The translations under genes and the position numbers were made by a program. The notes under the pieces are model-generated. The model did no database searches, was not told the origin of the DNA, and saw only the letters and a program-made list of their open reading frames with translations. From Tenebrio molitor (Eukaryota > Arthropoda > Insecta > Coleoptera > Tenebrionidae): a stretch of DNA of 64,000 bases. This document shows, piece after piece, positions 45,450 through 57,619 of this stretch (position 1 is its first letter; every line of letters starts with the position of its first letter). The stretch is from the NCBI RefSeq assembly GCF_963966145.1, contig NC_091051.1, forward strand, positions 2,790,001 through 2,854,000, written 5' to 3'.

Positions 45450-48400
45450 TTTGTGATATTCCTTAATTGTTCATTGACATAACCTCAAAATTGGCGGTGC
45501 TTAAAGTGACACGTCACGTCACGTCTCATTATCGTTTTAACTCGAACATAACCTCAAATTTTAATTAGTTTGTCGGTGATTAAAAGTATGGGGCAGAGAG
45601 CTGCACGTGTAAATCGTCTCTTTGAATGTTGTTTTTGTCGAGCTAGAGCATCGGCCCGTTCTCACATAGATAAAAGCAAACAGTAATTAGTGAGAGCAAG
45701 TGCGTTTTGCTTTAATCACAAAAATACTCCTGCACTCTCGTCTAAACATGTCTCTGTTGTAGCACCGCCGCGATTGCAAACAATGGAGTCGTTCGCGTGC
45801 CTCGCATTTTTGAAATCTCCCAGTCAAGCAACAAGCAATTTTTAATCCAAACAACGCGCCGTGCCCCATTCAGAGCCGGCGTTTTGTTATTAAGCGCACC
45901 CATCCAATCCAGAATTTTCCATTAAAGTGAAGATCAAACAAACTTGAGCCGAAGTGAGTCGCACGTTCGAGACGAACGATTCAATTTGAAATATTAATAA
46001 CTAGTTTCCGTTGAGCCTCGCCTCAACTGCTTGACTTCCTGGTGAAACGTCCCATCCAATTACGCATCCCGTTGGCGTCTTCAAGTCGATCGGGCTCGCA
46101 TGTCCCACTTTTATTGGTTAATTTGAGGCCGGCCGACTCGCTCCTCTGTAATCTGAATAACAGCAGGGCGAAAAGTAGCTTCAAAGGCCTTCCCGTCGGT
46201 CAACGCAGTCCCAACGAACACGGGGGCGAGGCCGTGGTGTATTTACTCGCGCCAGGTCGAGAGCATTCTAAACGCTTTTTACGGGGGGCGTAAGTGATGG
46301 ATAGTTTATAACGTGACGTATTCATTAATGTCCTTATCTTGAAGCTTCCATTAGGGGCGCCGCGACGGTAATAACAAAGCCGACGCGATTTTCATTATTT
46401 ATTTTTTATCGCGCCCAAAACGTATGGAACTTTATGACGGGAATAAATCAGAAACGAGCCAGATACAACGGTTTACAACTAGGTGGCGGCACCGATTTTA
46501 CAACTAGGCAACCAGTACTGCGTCGCGTGTCATGATCATTCTTTTTCCAGACGCTTGGGTCACAGTTCAAGGACATTTTTTCCCACAACTCCCCCTGGAT
46601 ACGTTCTGGGGGCGGCTAAAGCGGTAAAAATGGCGCCATTAGGTCCAGGTTAAAGGAACCGACTTGTGAATATTCATGAGGGAGTTAAGTGGCCTCATGC
46701 GTAGAACTATGGATTTAATTAAAAAGAAGATTAGCTGTTGTTATCAAGCACTTTGAGTTCAATATCAAGTAAGCGGCGGCCTTTAATTTTCCCTAGATAA
46801 GGGGATTCCGGGCGATTAGCATTCCTTTACGGGAGAATTTGCATATTTTTCTCATTTTTCTAATACTGTCGTAAAGAATGAAAATTTGTTGTTGACGTTT
46901 CGTTCGTCAGGAGATCCCCCAATATCCTGAATTTTAAAGTAATTAAGACGTTTCCTGCGTCACGATTGAAATTTTCAAGCAGTAATAAAATGTCATAAAT
47001 CACGAATTTCATAAAGTTGCACAAAGCATAATTGCTGTTAATTATCAGCGCTGGAACATCATCTTTTGTTGCGCCGGATTTATTGTTGTGTAATTTGAAA
47101 GGACTGAGCGTCCCTCACCCTTTCGCGTTCACTCAAAAAATTCTTGTAGTTTTTTTTTAATCGGTCGCCTGTTAATTCCGGGATTGTTCTAATTATGCAA
47201 TGTCAGAGGCATGCCGGATGCCCACCCCGGATCTCATTTTCGAAGCAATTTGAAAGAAAACGCGAGATTCCAGTGGAGGAACCGCCCCCGAAGGTTCTTA
47301 TCCGGTGGCGGTGGCGCTTCTAATTGAATTTATTTTATTGCAAGTGAAATTTCGGCCGACTTCATTCACCCAGACCAGTCCGCCGCTGACACATCTTCGC
47401 CGTTTAATTAAATATTCTTCTGGGAAATTTCCAGTGCAATTTAGCATCACGGGGCGGCGGTTTTTTCCGGCGGGGTCGTTTTTAGTTTTGAAGCGGCGAA
47501 ATCTAACTCGATTAAAATCTTTGATTGCGTCCAACTCCAGTGCCGCCGCCTGCAATTAATATCAGTTAAATCAGTTAAGAGCTCTTCGCAATTTCAATGT
47601 CACATTTCATCTGCGAAGTTTTTAATTGAATCGCTCACGAAATCTGATAGGACAAATTGGAATGCAACGGACTGGTCCCGTTCGCGCTATTATGTCGCCG
47701 CCTCCAACTAATCAATTAGGGATTAAGCCGTTTCCTGGAACGTTCCCGAAATTAGCTAATTATTAATTTAGTTACGTTTAGGTGTTGGAGCCTGAAATGT
47801 TGAGCGCTCAACCGCTTTCTTGCTGTTTAACTTTTGTCTCGGGACCTTTTCCTTTGGCGCTCGCCAACTTTGCGTCGCTCCCAGAGCATAAATCGGATTA
47901 CGGTTAAACAAAATATTTCCCAAACTCGATATACCACCGAAAATGAGAGTGGAGGAGTCGCGACTCGAAGAATCGACGGAACGGATGCGGGTATCATCTC
48001 AATTAGATGCTTCGACGAGATTGTGTCGTGTTTTTTAGCGATGTCGATCTCGATAAATAATGACGATGTTTCCGATTACGAAAGAGAATAATGCATTTTA
48101 TGGGAAGCTCTCGAATCTTCAATTAGTCCACCGATGGAATTGATGTCCGAAAAAATAAATTGCTAATCGATAAATCGATGTTTGTACAGGGGCGGCGGTA
48201 AAAAATCGAGAATCGGGTCGCGTCGAGGGGGTGGAAGCCTTAATGTTTATCGAGTCTGGAAAGTGGGGCTTTCATCTATAAAATGATTGTCGAAAGTTTG
48301 ATTTTTTTGTGAAGAAGTACTACTTTCACAAGCTAATAAATAACTTCGTTAAAATTTTCTCAAGTAAATTGAGTGGAATAAAATTACAGGCGATATTTTT

Positions 48401-48576
48401 ACTTTTTTCAATTAAACAAGAAATAAAAAAATTGTTTTGTAGATCTTGTTATAACGAATTCAAGGGAGAAAGCTCCATATTTTTTTATGTTTGATGTTAA
48501 CGAAATGAAATTGTTGCCTGAATATTGAAAAAAAGGTGGGGGCGCCGGGACAATTTAGAATTTGCTTTGAAAATAG
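45450..48576. other. Non-coding stretch, nothing recognised
   Basis: No protein-like frame or RNA gene. One copy of the GGCGCCGGGA-core repeat lies at 48531-48550. The rest looks single-copy. Confidence 0.4.
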
Positions 48577-48810
48577 GTACATTTTATAAAACATGATATA
48601 CAGGGTGTATTTTTAGAATGTGCCGAAATTTTACCTACGAGGTTGTAGGACAACGTAGAAAACTAAAAGCAATTTAAAAAAATTGTGGCTCAAAAAATAA
48701 ATGTCATTTTATTTTTTGACTTAGAATTTTTTAAATATTTTTTCCGAGTTCTACATGAAGCCAGTAGCTCGTGGTTAAAATTTGTGCACGCATTTCAAAA
48801 ACACCCTGTA
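48577..48810. mobile_element. Composite foldback MITE, copy 4 (right half only)
   Basis: Contains part of the palindromic centre (GTACATTTTATAAAACATGA) and one whole arm, from CAGGGTGTATTTTTAGAATG to the outer end CACCCTGTA. The left arm is absent. Confidence 0.87.
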
Positions 48811-51800
48811 TATTTTTTAAAGAATCCAATAGAGAACATTTCATATTTTTGCTTTTAATTTTAAATCTGAAATTTTCAGTCGACTAAAGCTTAAATGATT
48901 ATTGACCATCGACGTAATAAATTGCCAAAAACAGCTTTTAACAGATTTTGTTATGGAAATTTTATATTGTTTATTCTGATTGTAAATAAAAAATCAATCG
49001 AACATTTACAAATATTGTTCTGATAAATTTAAAGGTAAAATTTTATTTCCAATTTTTGTCATTTGTCATGAAATGACTGGTTTTGCGTTGTTTGTCATGC
49101 TGAAAGCGCTCTAAAAACTACATATTATAGATTTTTTATGCTGGATACGTAACGGTTGACCTAAAAACATTATCGACATGTTTTGTGACAGTAATAACGT
49201 CGACAAATTATTCATTAATAATTTGAGTTACTGTTTAAATTAACCTTGCCGGATAACATGGGACAATTATGTTTCCGTGTATGCCGCCTATGTGTGGAAT
49301 CCCCCGAGATATTCTATATATAACTGACATTCCAGTAAAGTTATCGCGTTAATGATTCCATTCTAGAATTACCATAACTTAAGTAAAACCAAACTATGTC
49401 CATCGACGAAACAATCTCTTCAACTGCCTCAAACAAAATCTGGAAATGAATGCATTTCGAAGCGAAGCACTTCAGCCGGCTCATGTAGAATTCATCGGCG
49501 GCAGATGCATCTGGTTTTAAATGTCGCCGCCTCCACTCAGATAGGCCCACCGAAACCGCCTCTTTGAATCGAAAAGTGATTCGTCTGAATCAGTCTTCCT
49601 ACTCAGCCAGATCCATTACGACTTGCGTTATCAGCCCTCGGATGCTGCAGGCACACACTCTGTACATCTCAAGTCTTGAACAGCAAATTAGGTCCCGAAC
49701 ACAAAGCTTTGAAATCCTGCAGGATTCTGCGGCGATGCGCCGAAACACATTTGGCTTTACATACATCACATTTACATGTAAATATTTGTTACGGTGTTTG
49801 CGAGGGGGGCGCCGCTGCCAGACCTGCGATGGAGTCATTATCGCCCCTCGATTAACATGGCCCACACATGACGGTGCACTTTTAGCCCGTCGATCATTAA
49901 TCCTCGGGGCACATCTTCCAGGCGGCTTCTTTGAAATCCATCCGCAATAAGCGCATTAATAATTCATGGTGCGGCCGTAATGTTTGCCACAAAATATACT
50001 TCATTATTTAATGGTTTAAGTCGACGGGGCCTTTATGGTCTTTGTTTAACTTCGTGTCATTTAGATTAGTAACACAAAGGCGTTTTGTTTGCCTGAAACT
50101 TTAATAACTCGCGGAGCCGATGTTTTATTATTATGTGGAAGGTTTTTGTTGACGGAAGGTTACCGACCATTAGCGATATCCTCGGAAGTTTGCAGACAAC
50201 ACGCCCTCGTCCTGAATACGGGATCACTCATAATCATTTTATCAATGTCGGCGGGAAATAATACCGACGGAAAGGGGGCGCAACGTAACCGGGGAACCGA
50301 GTTCCCTAGACAAATCGGCCTTGATTGCGAACGTTTTAGATCTCTTTGCTGTTTTTTTCAACTAATAGTTATTTGTATATCAGGGCCGCGAAATCATTCT
50401 TTAACGTACCGAGAGAAAAATTGTCGCCGAGGCCGCTTGAGGCCGAGGCAGCACAATCTCAAGGATGTTAAAGCATTTCGCGGCCAAGGTGTACACAGCC
50501 GTCGTTAAGAGCAACGGCCGCGAAATTGGATTTCGCGGCGTGATTTAGATACGCGAAATGCACGTTTCGCGTACGGTTGCACCAAAAAAATTATTAAACG
50601 CCTGTAGCTCCCATATGAAACAAGTTATAGCAAAGCTTCTCCTCTTCAACGCCCTTCTCTCTACCGAAAGCACTGATTCTTCTCCAGCTCCGCACGTTTT
50701 TTTTGGACACCCTGCGGCACCATCTCGCCTCTCCTTTAATCGCCCCACGCAAAATTACAGCCCCGCCAGGAGTTGTTTGATTATTTCCCCCAGATAAAAG
50801 AGCGAAAGAGAGTCGAGTGGCGAGTAGCTGTCCGGGTTTGTTTTATCAAACTGACGATAAGCATCTTAAACCTCACGTCCTTTGTACAGAATTGACTCCT
50901 CTTCGGCGGTCGTAAATTGTGAAAGATAAAGCACGTTAAGTCTGGAAGTCGGAAGAGTTTATGGGAAAAAATCCGAGATAATTGGAAGAGCATCGCCGGG
51001 TATTGGACTTTGTCAGGAGGAGGTCACGTTTGACGGATTTTCCGCAAGGATGCATCCGGTATCGCTGTAATTGCGTCGACAAAAATGAAGAAGAGTCGTT
51101 GCCGCAACTTTTTCTTTGATGATTATTTTCAAAGCTGGAACAACACGTTTCTGGTTAGCGAAACTTTCAGTATTTACCTTTGATTAATTATGCTTACAAA
51201 CTGTGTTGCTCGAGTCCTTCAATAATATTATTTGTGGAAATGTTGCCAACAAAACAGTTTTGTATATTGGATAGTGTGGGGTGCACTTTTTCCCCCCAAA
51301 CTTAAAATAATTGTCGCTTTGTGTGGTGTTTCGGGCGAGTTATCTCGCAAAATATTTATGGCGTAGAGCGCCGGATTACAAATGCACGTTAATGCACCCC
51401 AAATTTCCCTTTCCCGCTGTTTATTACGAAATCACTTTTCTCCTGAAAACTCTTAAATTCAATCTCCTGAAAAATAAATTCCGCAGTTTTCAGCCATTAA
51501 TATTAATCTGCAACGCGCTTCTATTTAGACTTATAAATATTTCACCGCCCCATTAATTTCGAATCGATTCTCCCCCATGATTGCATTTTTTCCCGCACTG
51601 CATCAGTGACGGAAGCGGAATGTGGCACAATTTACTCCCTCGAAAATGAAATGGACGCTTAAGGGCTTTCCGGGTAAATCCCTTTCTAGGTGTGCGAGAA
51701 GGGCCAATATTCCCTTTTATAAAGCTTCGTATAAAAAGAACCCGATATCGCGATATATATTCTATTATTCAGTAAACAGATTTTCATTTTATTCGGTTGG

Positions 51801-52535
51801 CAACAAAACGGCCTCCATTTCGGAGATGTAATGCGCTTTTTAATGCGACAGGACCAAGTTGGACCTGCGGTTCAGTAATTGTTCCGGTACGCTCCTGGCG
51901 GCTTTTCATTTGTGCTATTTCCCAGCGACATTGATAAAATGATTATGAGCGGAATTGTATTCAGGAGAAGAGAAACGTCGAGCTTCGAGGACGTCGCCGC
52001 GGCAAGAATCTCGTCGAGGTAATAAAACAGGTTCTGCGAATTAAAGATAAACAACTTGGAATAACGATGCATTAAGGATTAAGGGATTCATAAAATGCAT
52101 CGAATCCATTAAGTAATGTTTAAATTAAATATTTCCACGTTAATTTTTAATTTGTAAGATAATCCACCGTTTCCGCTATTTCGAGATAGATAGAAATGTG
52201 ATGTTTTCTCCTTTCGTTCTGGAATAACAAGATTTATAGAGCGCAGTTCTAGAGATTGAAATTTTTTCCTGACATTCGTTATAACAAGATTTATGAAAAA
52301 GTGGTTCTCAGTCGTATCCACCAAGAAAAACGTCACCTTTATTTATGAATTAAATAAATAAACGTAATGTTTAGTGCTGTACCTAGAACTTGACCAAAAC
52401 ACAAGCTTGGCCCAAATAGTATGTCAAATTATTTTTCTCTTGTCTTCAGATCAAATACGGAAGCCAAAATTTATTCCAAATGAGGAACTCCTGAAAAGTA
52501 ATTGAGCGTTGGAAACATAATAGTTATTTACGAAC
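48811..52535. other. Non-coding stretch, nothing recognised
   Basis: I find no gene, RNA or strong repeat. Short open frames are of random composition. Confidence 0.4.
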
Positions 52536-52649
52536 CAAGTGCGGGAAGACGATGTTCCCGCATGAGCGCATTTTTTAAAGCACGAGCGACGAAGGAGCGA
52601 GTGCCTTTAATTAATGCGCGAATGAACGGAAGATGTCTTCACGCAAGTT
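52536..52649. repeat. Hairpin element with GCACGAGCGACG loop
   Basis: The left arm AAGTGCGGGAAGACGATGTT pairs imperfectly with the right arm AAGATGTCTTCACGCAAGTT. Inner arms CATGAGCGCATT and AATGCGCGAATG also pair. The loop reads GCACGAGCGACGAAGGAGCG followed by AGTGC, itself nearly palindromic. Confidence 0.6.
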
Positions 52650-53169
52650 GTTTTAATACATTAAACATAAACGAACATAAAACCAAGAAGGCAGTGATCT
52701 TTGGTTATTGGAAACAATTGCTTCACTTGATATTTCAATTTTTGCAATAATTTGTGAATTTTGTAGGAACAATTTTCAACGATTATAAATCTTTCCGTAA
52801 TTTCTTAATGCAGGAAGACCCAGGGAAGTTGTATTTTATGAACTAAATTTTATTATTATCAAGACAGATTTTTTTTGAATGCCTCAAAGGCCCAGTGTTT
52901 TTTGCAATTTTTACATTCGAGTCGACCGGGAAGCACTCGTTTCGGAGCGAGCGTTGGATGTTGTAAGCGCTGCTTTCAAGGCTATGAGTACAAAAAATTT
53001 CAAAGAAAACCGTTGATACTACCTTGAAGGGAGGTTGGAGTTGGAGATAAAGAGAAATTCTGAACTTAAAATATCGACTGTTGCTCATATTCAAGAATCA
53101 GCAACTGAAATCAAAAGAAATCTGTTCAAAAAATAGAACCAAATAAAAACTAGTCTGTTCCATAACTTG

Positions 53170-54050
53170 GAACTTGGACTTGCAACTCTTGTGTTCAAAT
53201 GATATGGAGTGGTCTGGGTCTGGTAAAAACATGGGTAGAGGAACGGAGCTGGGAAAAATAGAAAAGTTGTTACCTAAGGAGTAGAAATGGGAATGTCAAG
53301 GGGCAAAAGGAGGAAAGAAGAAAGGAAGAGCTGCTGGAGGATTAATACCAGGGGCAAAATTGGGGATTAAAGAAAAGGGAGAAGAACACGGATGTAGGGA
53401 AAGAAACGTACTTATAGGCAATAAATGGTGGAAAATACTGGCAACATACAGCAAAGAGATGAAGACAACAAGAAGAGGTGTCGAAGATACAATAAAAGAA
53501 AATAAAGAAGAATGTATGCTCATGGGAGGGGACTTCAACGGGAGAAAAGAAAATCCAAAGACAAGGTGGAAGATGCAGAAGGGAAGAGATGGAATGGATT
53601 GAAGAAAATGGATGGGAAGTATTGAATGGGAAGAAACAGGGGTACGAAGAAGGGGATGGATCTATATAGGTAGCAGAGGGGAAACAATGATAGATTACGA
53701 TATAGAGCAGTCAAAATTTTTCTCGTGGGGGAAAATAATGACAACATACAGCAAAGAGACGAAGACAACAAGAAGAGGTGTCGAAGATACAATAAAAGAA
53801 AATAGGGAAGAACGTATGCTCATGGAGGGGACTTCAACGGGAGAATTGGAGAAAGAAGAGCAAGAAATTTATGGAGAGAGGAGATGGTAAAAGAAAATCC
53901 AAAGACAAGGTGGAAAATACAGAAGGGAAGAGATTGATGGAATGGATTGAAGAAAATGGATGGGAAGTATTGAATGGGAACAAGCAAGGGAACCTATATA
54001 GGTAGCAGAGGGGAAACAATGATAGATTACGGTATAGAGCAGTCAAAATG
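53170..54050 (+). mobile_element. Non-LTR retrotransposon fragment (endonuclease region), internally duplicated
   Basis: Read over several frames, the plus strand gives LINE endonuclease hallmarks: KRGRAAGGLI-like text near 53320, WWKILATYSKEM, LMGGDFNGR (53520-53550), WIEENGWEVLNG and YIGSRGETMIDYGI. The order and spacing fit the apurinic-type endonuclease of LINEs. A segment of about 300 bases occurs twice, 53446-53715 and 53740-54048, nearly identical apart from small deletions, so the last third of the endonuclease is present in two copies. Frameshifts and stops break all frames. No reverse transcriptase is present. Confidence 0.8.
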
Positions 54051-55860
54051 TTTGCCGGAAGGAACAAGCGTTTTGTCAACCAGTGTGAGTTACGGAGGAT
54101 GTGCTGCAGCATCTTTCTTTTGATAGATTTGCGTCTAGATAATTTAGAAGCTTGATGATCAGTCCGATTTACCTGCATCATCATAAACCTGCCCACTCTC
54201 GCCTCCACCCCAAGGTGATAGAGTGTGTGATACTGATTAAAATTTCCAGTCTAACAGAGCGAGATGTTTATGGATGCGATAAATGCGATTGCGGAGCAAC
54301 GTCTAACCGTACAACGTCTCGCGATCCCTGTTTTGTTGTTGTCGGAGCCATTTACGGAAGGAAACTCAGTCTTGGCGGTCTGGTTATTCTCACTTTGAAT
54401 TAATTATAACTTTCGAGCACAATACTGCTAATGCTCCGTTCGCCCGATTTTATTTCGCACAACTTCCCCTTAACTTCGCCTGTCGGATGATTAGGCGGGA
54501 CGTTTACGGGATTCGTAAAACGAGCCGAGTCACAGCCAGACGCCGACCCGTTATGGGACCGTCTGACACGTGATGGATGTCTGGAGACGGCGGAAAATCG
54601 AAGCGATGGCTTTGCAAAAGAGTCGATCCCGCAGCCGAAGTATGTACGTGCAAATCGGGGAATTAATGGATTTTTGCGTTTTCACATCAAAGTGCCGAGT
54701 GATAATCGAGTTGACAGCCGTCACAGTCGGAACGAATCAATAATGTTTTGTCCGGATTAATTTCGGGGGCTTCACGGCTTCCCCCGAACGGCCGGCGGGG
54801 TGCTGGCTTCACCGGAAGGGTGAGAAAAAAAGGGAAGTTAACTGAGAAAGCTCGTTGTGCTTGGATTATTCACCAACCTCGCCACTCTTCAACCTGCTGA
54901 AATCTCCTTAAATTAATTGTGGGCCTCTAATCTGGAAGGGCATTATGCGGCTTTCCTCATACACCGTTACATGAATCATGAAGGTTCTCTTCAATACGTC
55001 CGGACTTAACCCCTACAATTAATAGAGCTTTTTGGAATCTCAGATAAACCGGATTTGTGCACCGAATGCGCAACATTCCAGTGGACACCGGGGGTGAGTT
55101 ACGGCGCCCTTGCTCTTTTACCGCCCTCGAGCACGAAAGCGTCGCGGTCGTGGCTCATAAACAATACAAATTCAGTTTTTCCCAACTCCGGCGGGCACTT
55201 CCGGAGTTGCGAAGGGCGAGATAAGTCGGAAGGGTTGAATCTGTCCGGGCGGTCTGTTTTGTTTGGAATTTATCGAGGCGGAGATAACGAGATGCGTTAC
55301 TTACCGGCGATAGTGAAAGAAACAACACAATAAAAATAAACAAACATAAATAATTCATCGAAGGGAAGAGTAACGAAAACAATGAATTAATTCCGGTGAC
55401 GCGGACAAGATATATCTGGGAGTGGGTAGGAGGGGTGGGAGAAAGTTTGCCGCACCATCCGCTCAAGAACGTGATGCAATAAGGAAAAGGATTAATTATG
55501 CAAATGGGAATTTTACAAGCACTTGACTCATATCATAAGCGCTAATCTCGGCCATTGTCGGTTTATTAAAGGACTATTCCAATTATATCGCTTATTGTTG
55601 AGCTTACGTACTTGCCGAGGGGAGGACCCAGACGAACAACCTGTGGATTAAATATGACTAAAGTTTATGTCGTTCTTTGCGACGCGAGATTACAACATGT
55701 CGGGAAATATGGCCAAGTTTAAATTGGAACGGGGACGTCTTGCAAGACTCTATTATCCGTAACTAGACGTCGCTTCCGTACATAAAGCTAAAAAGGTCTG
55801 GGAGATGTTTGAGATGTTGTAAAACGAGAATGTGTTGTGGAGTGATAAGATTTTTTAGAA
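54051..55860. other. Non-coding stretch, nothing recognised
   Basis: I see no gene or repeat that I can support. Confidence 0.4.
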
Positions 55861-55868
55861 AAATCAAA

Positions 55869-55887
55869 AATGGTGGAGGCGCCGGGA
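55869..55887 (+). repeat. Dispersed repeat core ATGGTGGAGGCGCCGGGA
   Basis: One of several near-identical copies on this strand: 56303-56321, 57024-57042 (diverged), 58786-58804, 61203-61221 and 61369-61385 (diverged). Reverse-strand relatives lie at 60483-60500, 61502-61518 and 63817-63835. The copies at 56281 and 58763 share a longer left flank, AATCTAGAAAATGTTTTGTA. Confidence 0.7.
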
Positions 55888-56452
55888 ACTAAACGAATTT
55901 AATTGTCCAGTAAATTTGTTTGATTGGTTGAACAAGAACGAGTTTTGTAATTGTTATTTGTAGAACACTGGAATATTTTCAAACTATAGAAATTGTGGAT
56001 GTGGCTGACAGATATTCGATTATGTATATTGCCTGAATATGTAAATGTGGAAAACGAAATTGAAGATTTTGTTCGATTAAATACTGCAGGGAAAGCTTAT
56101 CTGTTATTCTGTTGGCGGCACAGTTAAGAGTGTCTCCAGAGGATTGAATTCTTTTAACCACTGGAAAATTTTCACCGTTCACACTTGAGACCAATAAAGG
56201 CTAAGTGATTTTGGTTAAATATTTTTCCTTTGCTCAACCCTTTGTAAAAGCTACACGACGATGTCAAACATTCATCAAGAAATCTAGAAAATGTTTTGTA
56301 AAAATGGTGGAGGCGCCGGGATTGTTATTTCAGAAAGTTGCAATATCTACTAAATATTTGAAGGACTGTCTTATAGAATTAATTGAGGCGAATTGAATAC
56401 AAAAAACGGCAGGATTATCTTTTGATTATATTAGTCAAGAAAAATGCTAATA

Positions 56453-57014
56453 TACAGGGTGTTATTGAAAGTTGTACAGATATTTTAACCACTAGCTACT
56501 GGTTTCATGTAGAACTCGGAAAAAATATCTAAAAAGTTCAATGTCAAAAAATAAATGTCATTTTATTTTTTGACAAAATTTTTAATAGAATAAAATGCCA
56601 TTTATTTTTTGAGCTACAATTTTTTTTTATTGCTTTTAGTCTTCTACGTTGTCAAACAACTTCGTGGGTAAAATTTCGGAAGATTTAAAAAATACACCCT
56701 GTATATCATATTTTATAAAATGTACACCAATGCGGTTTCCTTGTTTTAAAGCATATTTTCTATAGGTTACTTCGCATTGGCGTACATTTTATAAAACATG
56801 ATATACAGGGTGTATTTTTAAAATGTGCCGGAATTTTACCTACGAAGTTGTTTGACAACGTAGAAGACTAAAAGCAATTTAAAAAATTGTAGCTCAAAAA
56901 ATAAATGTCATTTTATTTTTTGACATAGAATTTTTTAAATATTTTTTCCGAGTTCTACATGAAGCCAGTAGCTCGTGGTTAAAATATCTGTACAACTTTC
57001 AATAACACCCTGTA
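56453..57014. mobile_element. Composite foldback MITE, complete copy
   Basis: This is the fullest copy. The structure is TA, left arm (56455-56701, ends CAGGGTG and CACCCTG), palindromic centre (about 56702-56805), right arm (56806-57012, again CAGGGTG to CACCCTG), TA. The two arms are inverted copies of one small element, which has its own imperfect inverted ends (CAGGGTGTATTTTTAAAATG against CAGGGTGTTATTGAAAGTTG). The centre also has inverted ends (ATATCATATTTTATAAAA / TTTTATAAAACATGATAT). No coding capacity. Confidence 0.93.
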
Positions 57015-57500
57015 TGTTTCGCAAAAATGGTGCAGACACCGGATATAATTTCTACTAGAATCAGCCATATGTTTGTTGCTGTTTGAGTTAAGTAAAATCT
57101 AAAAGCAATGTTTTATAGATTCAACTGCGTAGTATTGAATACAAATGTTGAAAAAATACTTGAGGCACCATAATACTTTTTATTAATAACATATCTGGCT
57201 ATGTATGAACTTGGTGAAATAAAATGTAATATTCAAAAAGCTTTTTTTTTGACCAGAATCTACCCACACACTCTTTCCTGATATTATCCAACATGCTCGT
57301 AAATCACATTCTACGTGGGCTTAAACTCGGTTTAAAAGTTGGCGTGGGACACCTGCATTGCATGTGTTTGTTTCATACAAACATTTAGACAGCTTTATAG
57401 CCGTACTTTCCTGCCTGAGATTTACTGCATCTTGATTGGAATATTCAGCCGTACCAAACATTTTTTAGCCAAGTTTCAAAACCGAGCTACACAATAGTAA

Positions 57501-57619
57501 TTTATTATACGAGTTTTATAAGAAACCATTCTGTTGCACGCGTTTTTTAGAGCACGACGAGCGCAGCGAGGAGCAAACCAGTGCGACAAAATGGCTTATA
57601 AAACGCGTGTAATACAATC
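57501..57619. repeat. Hairpin element with GAGCACGACGAGCGCAGCGAGG loop region
   Basis: The left arm GTTTTATAAGAAACCATTCT with TGTTGCAC pairs with the right arm GTGCGACAAAATGGCTTATA with AAAC. The loop core is GCACGACGAGCGCAGCGAGG. Arms are about 35 bases. Confidence 0.6.
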
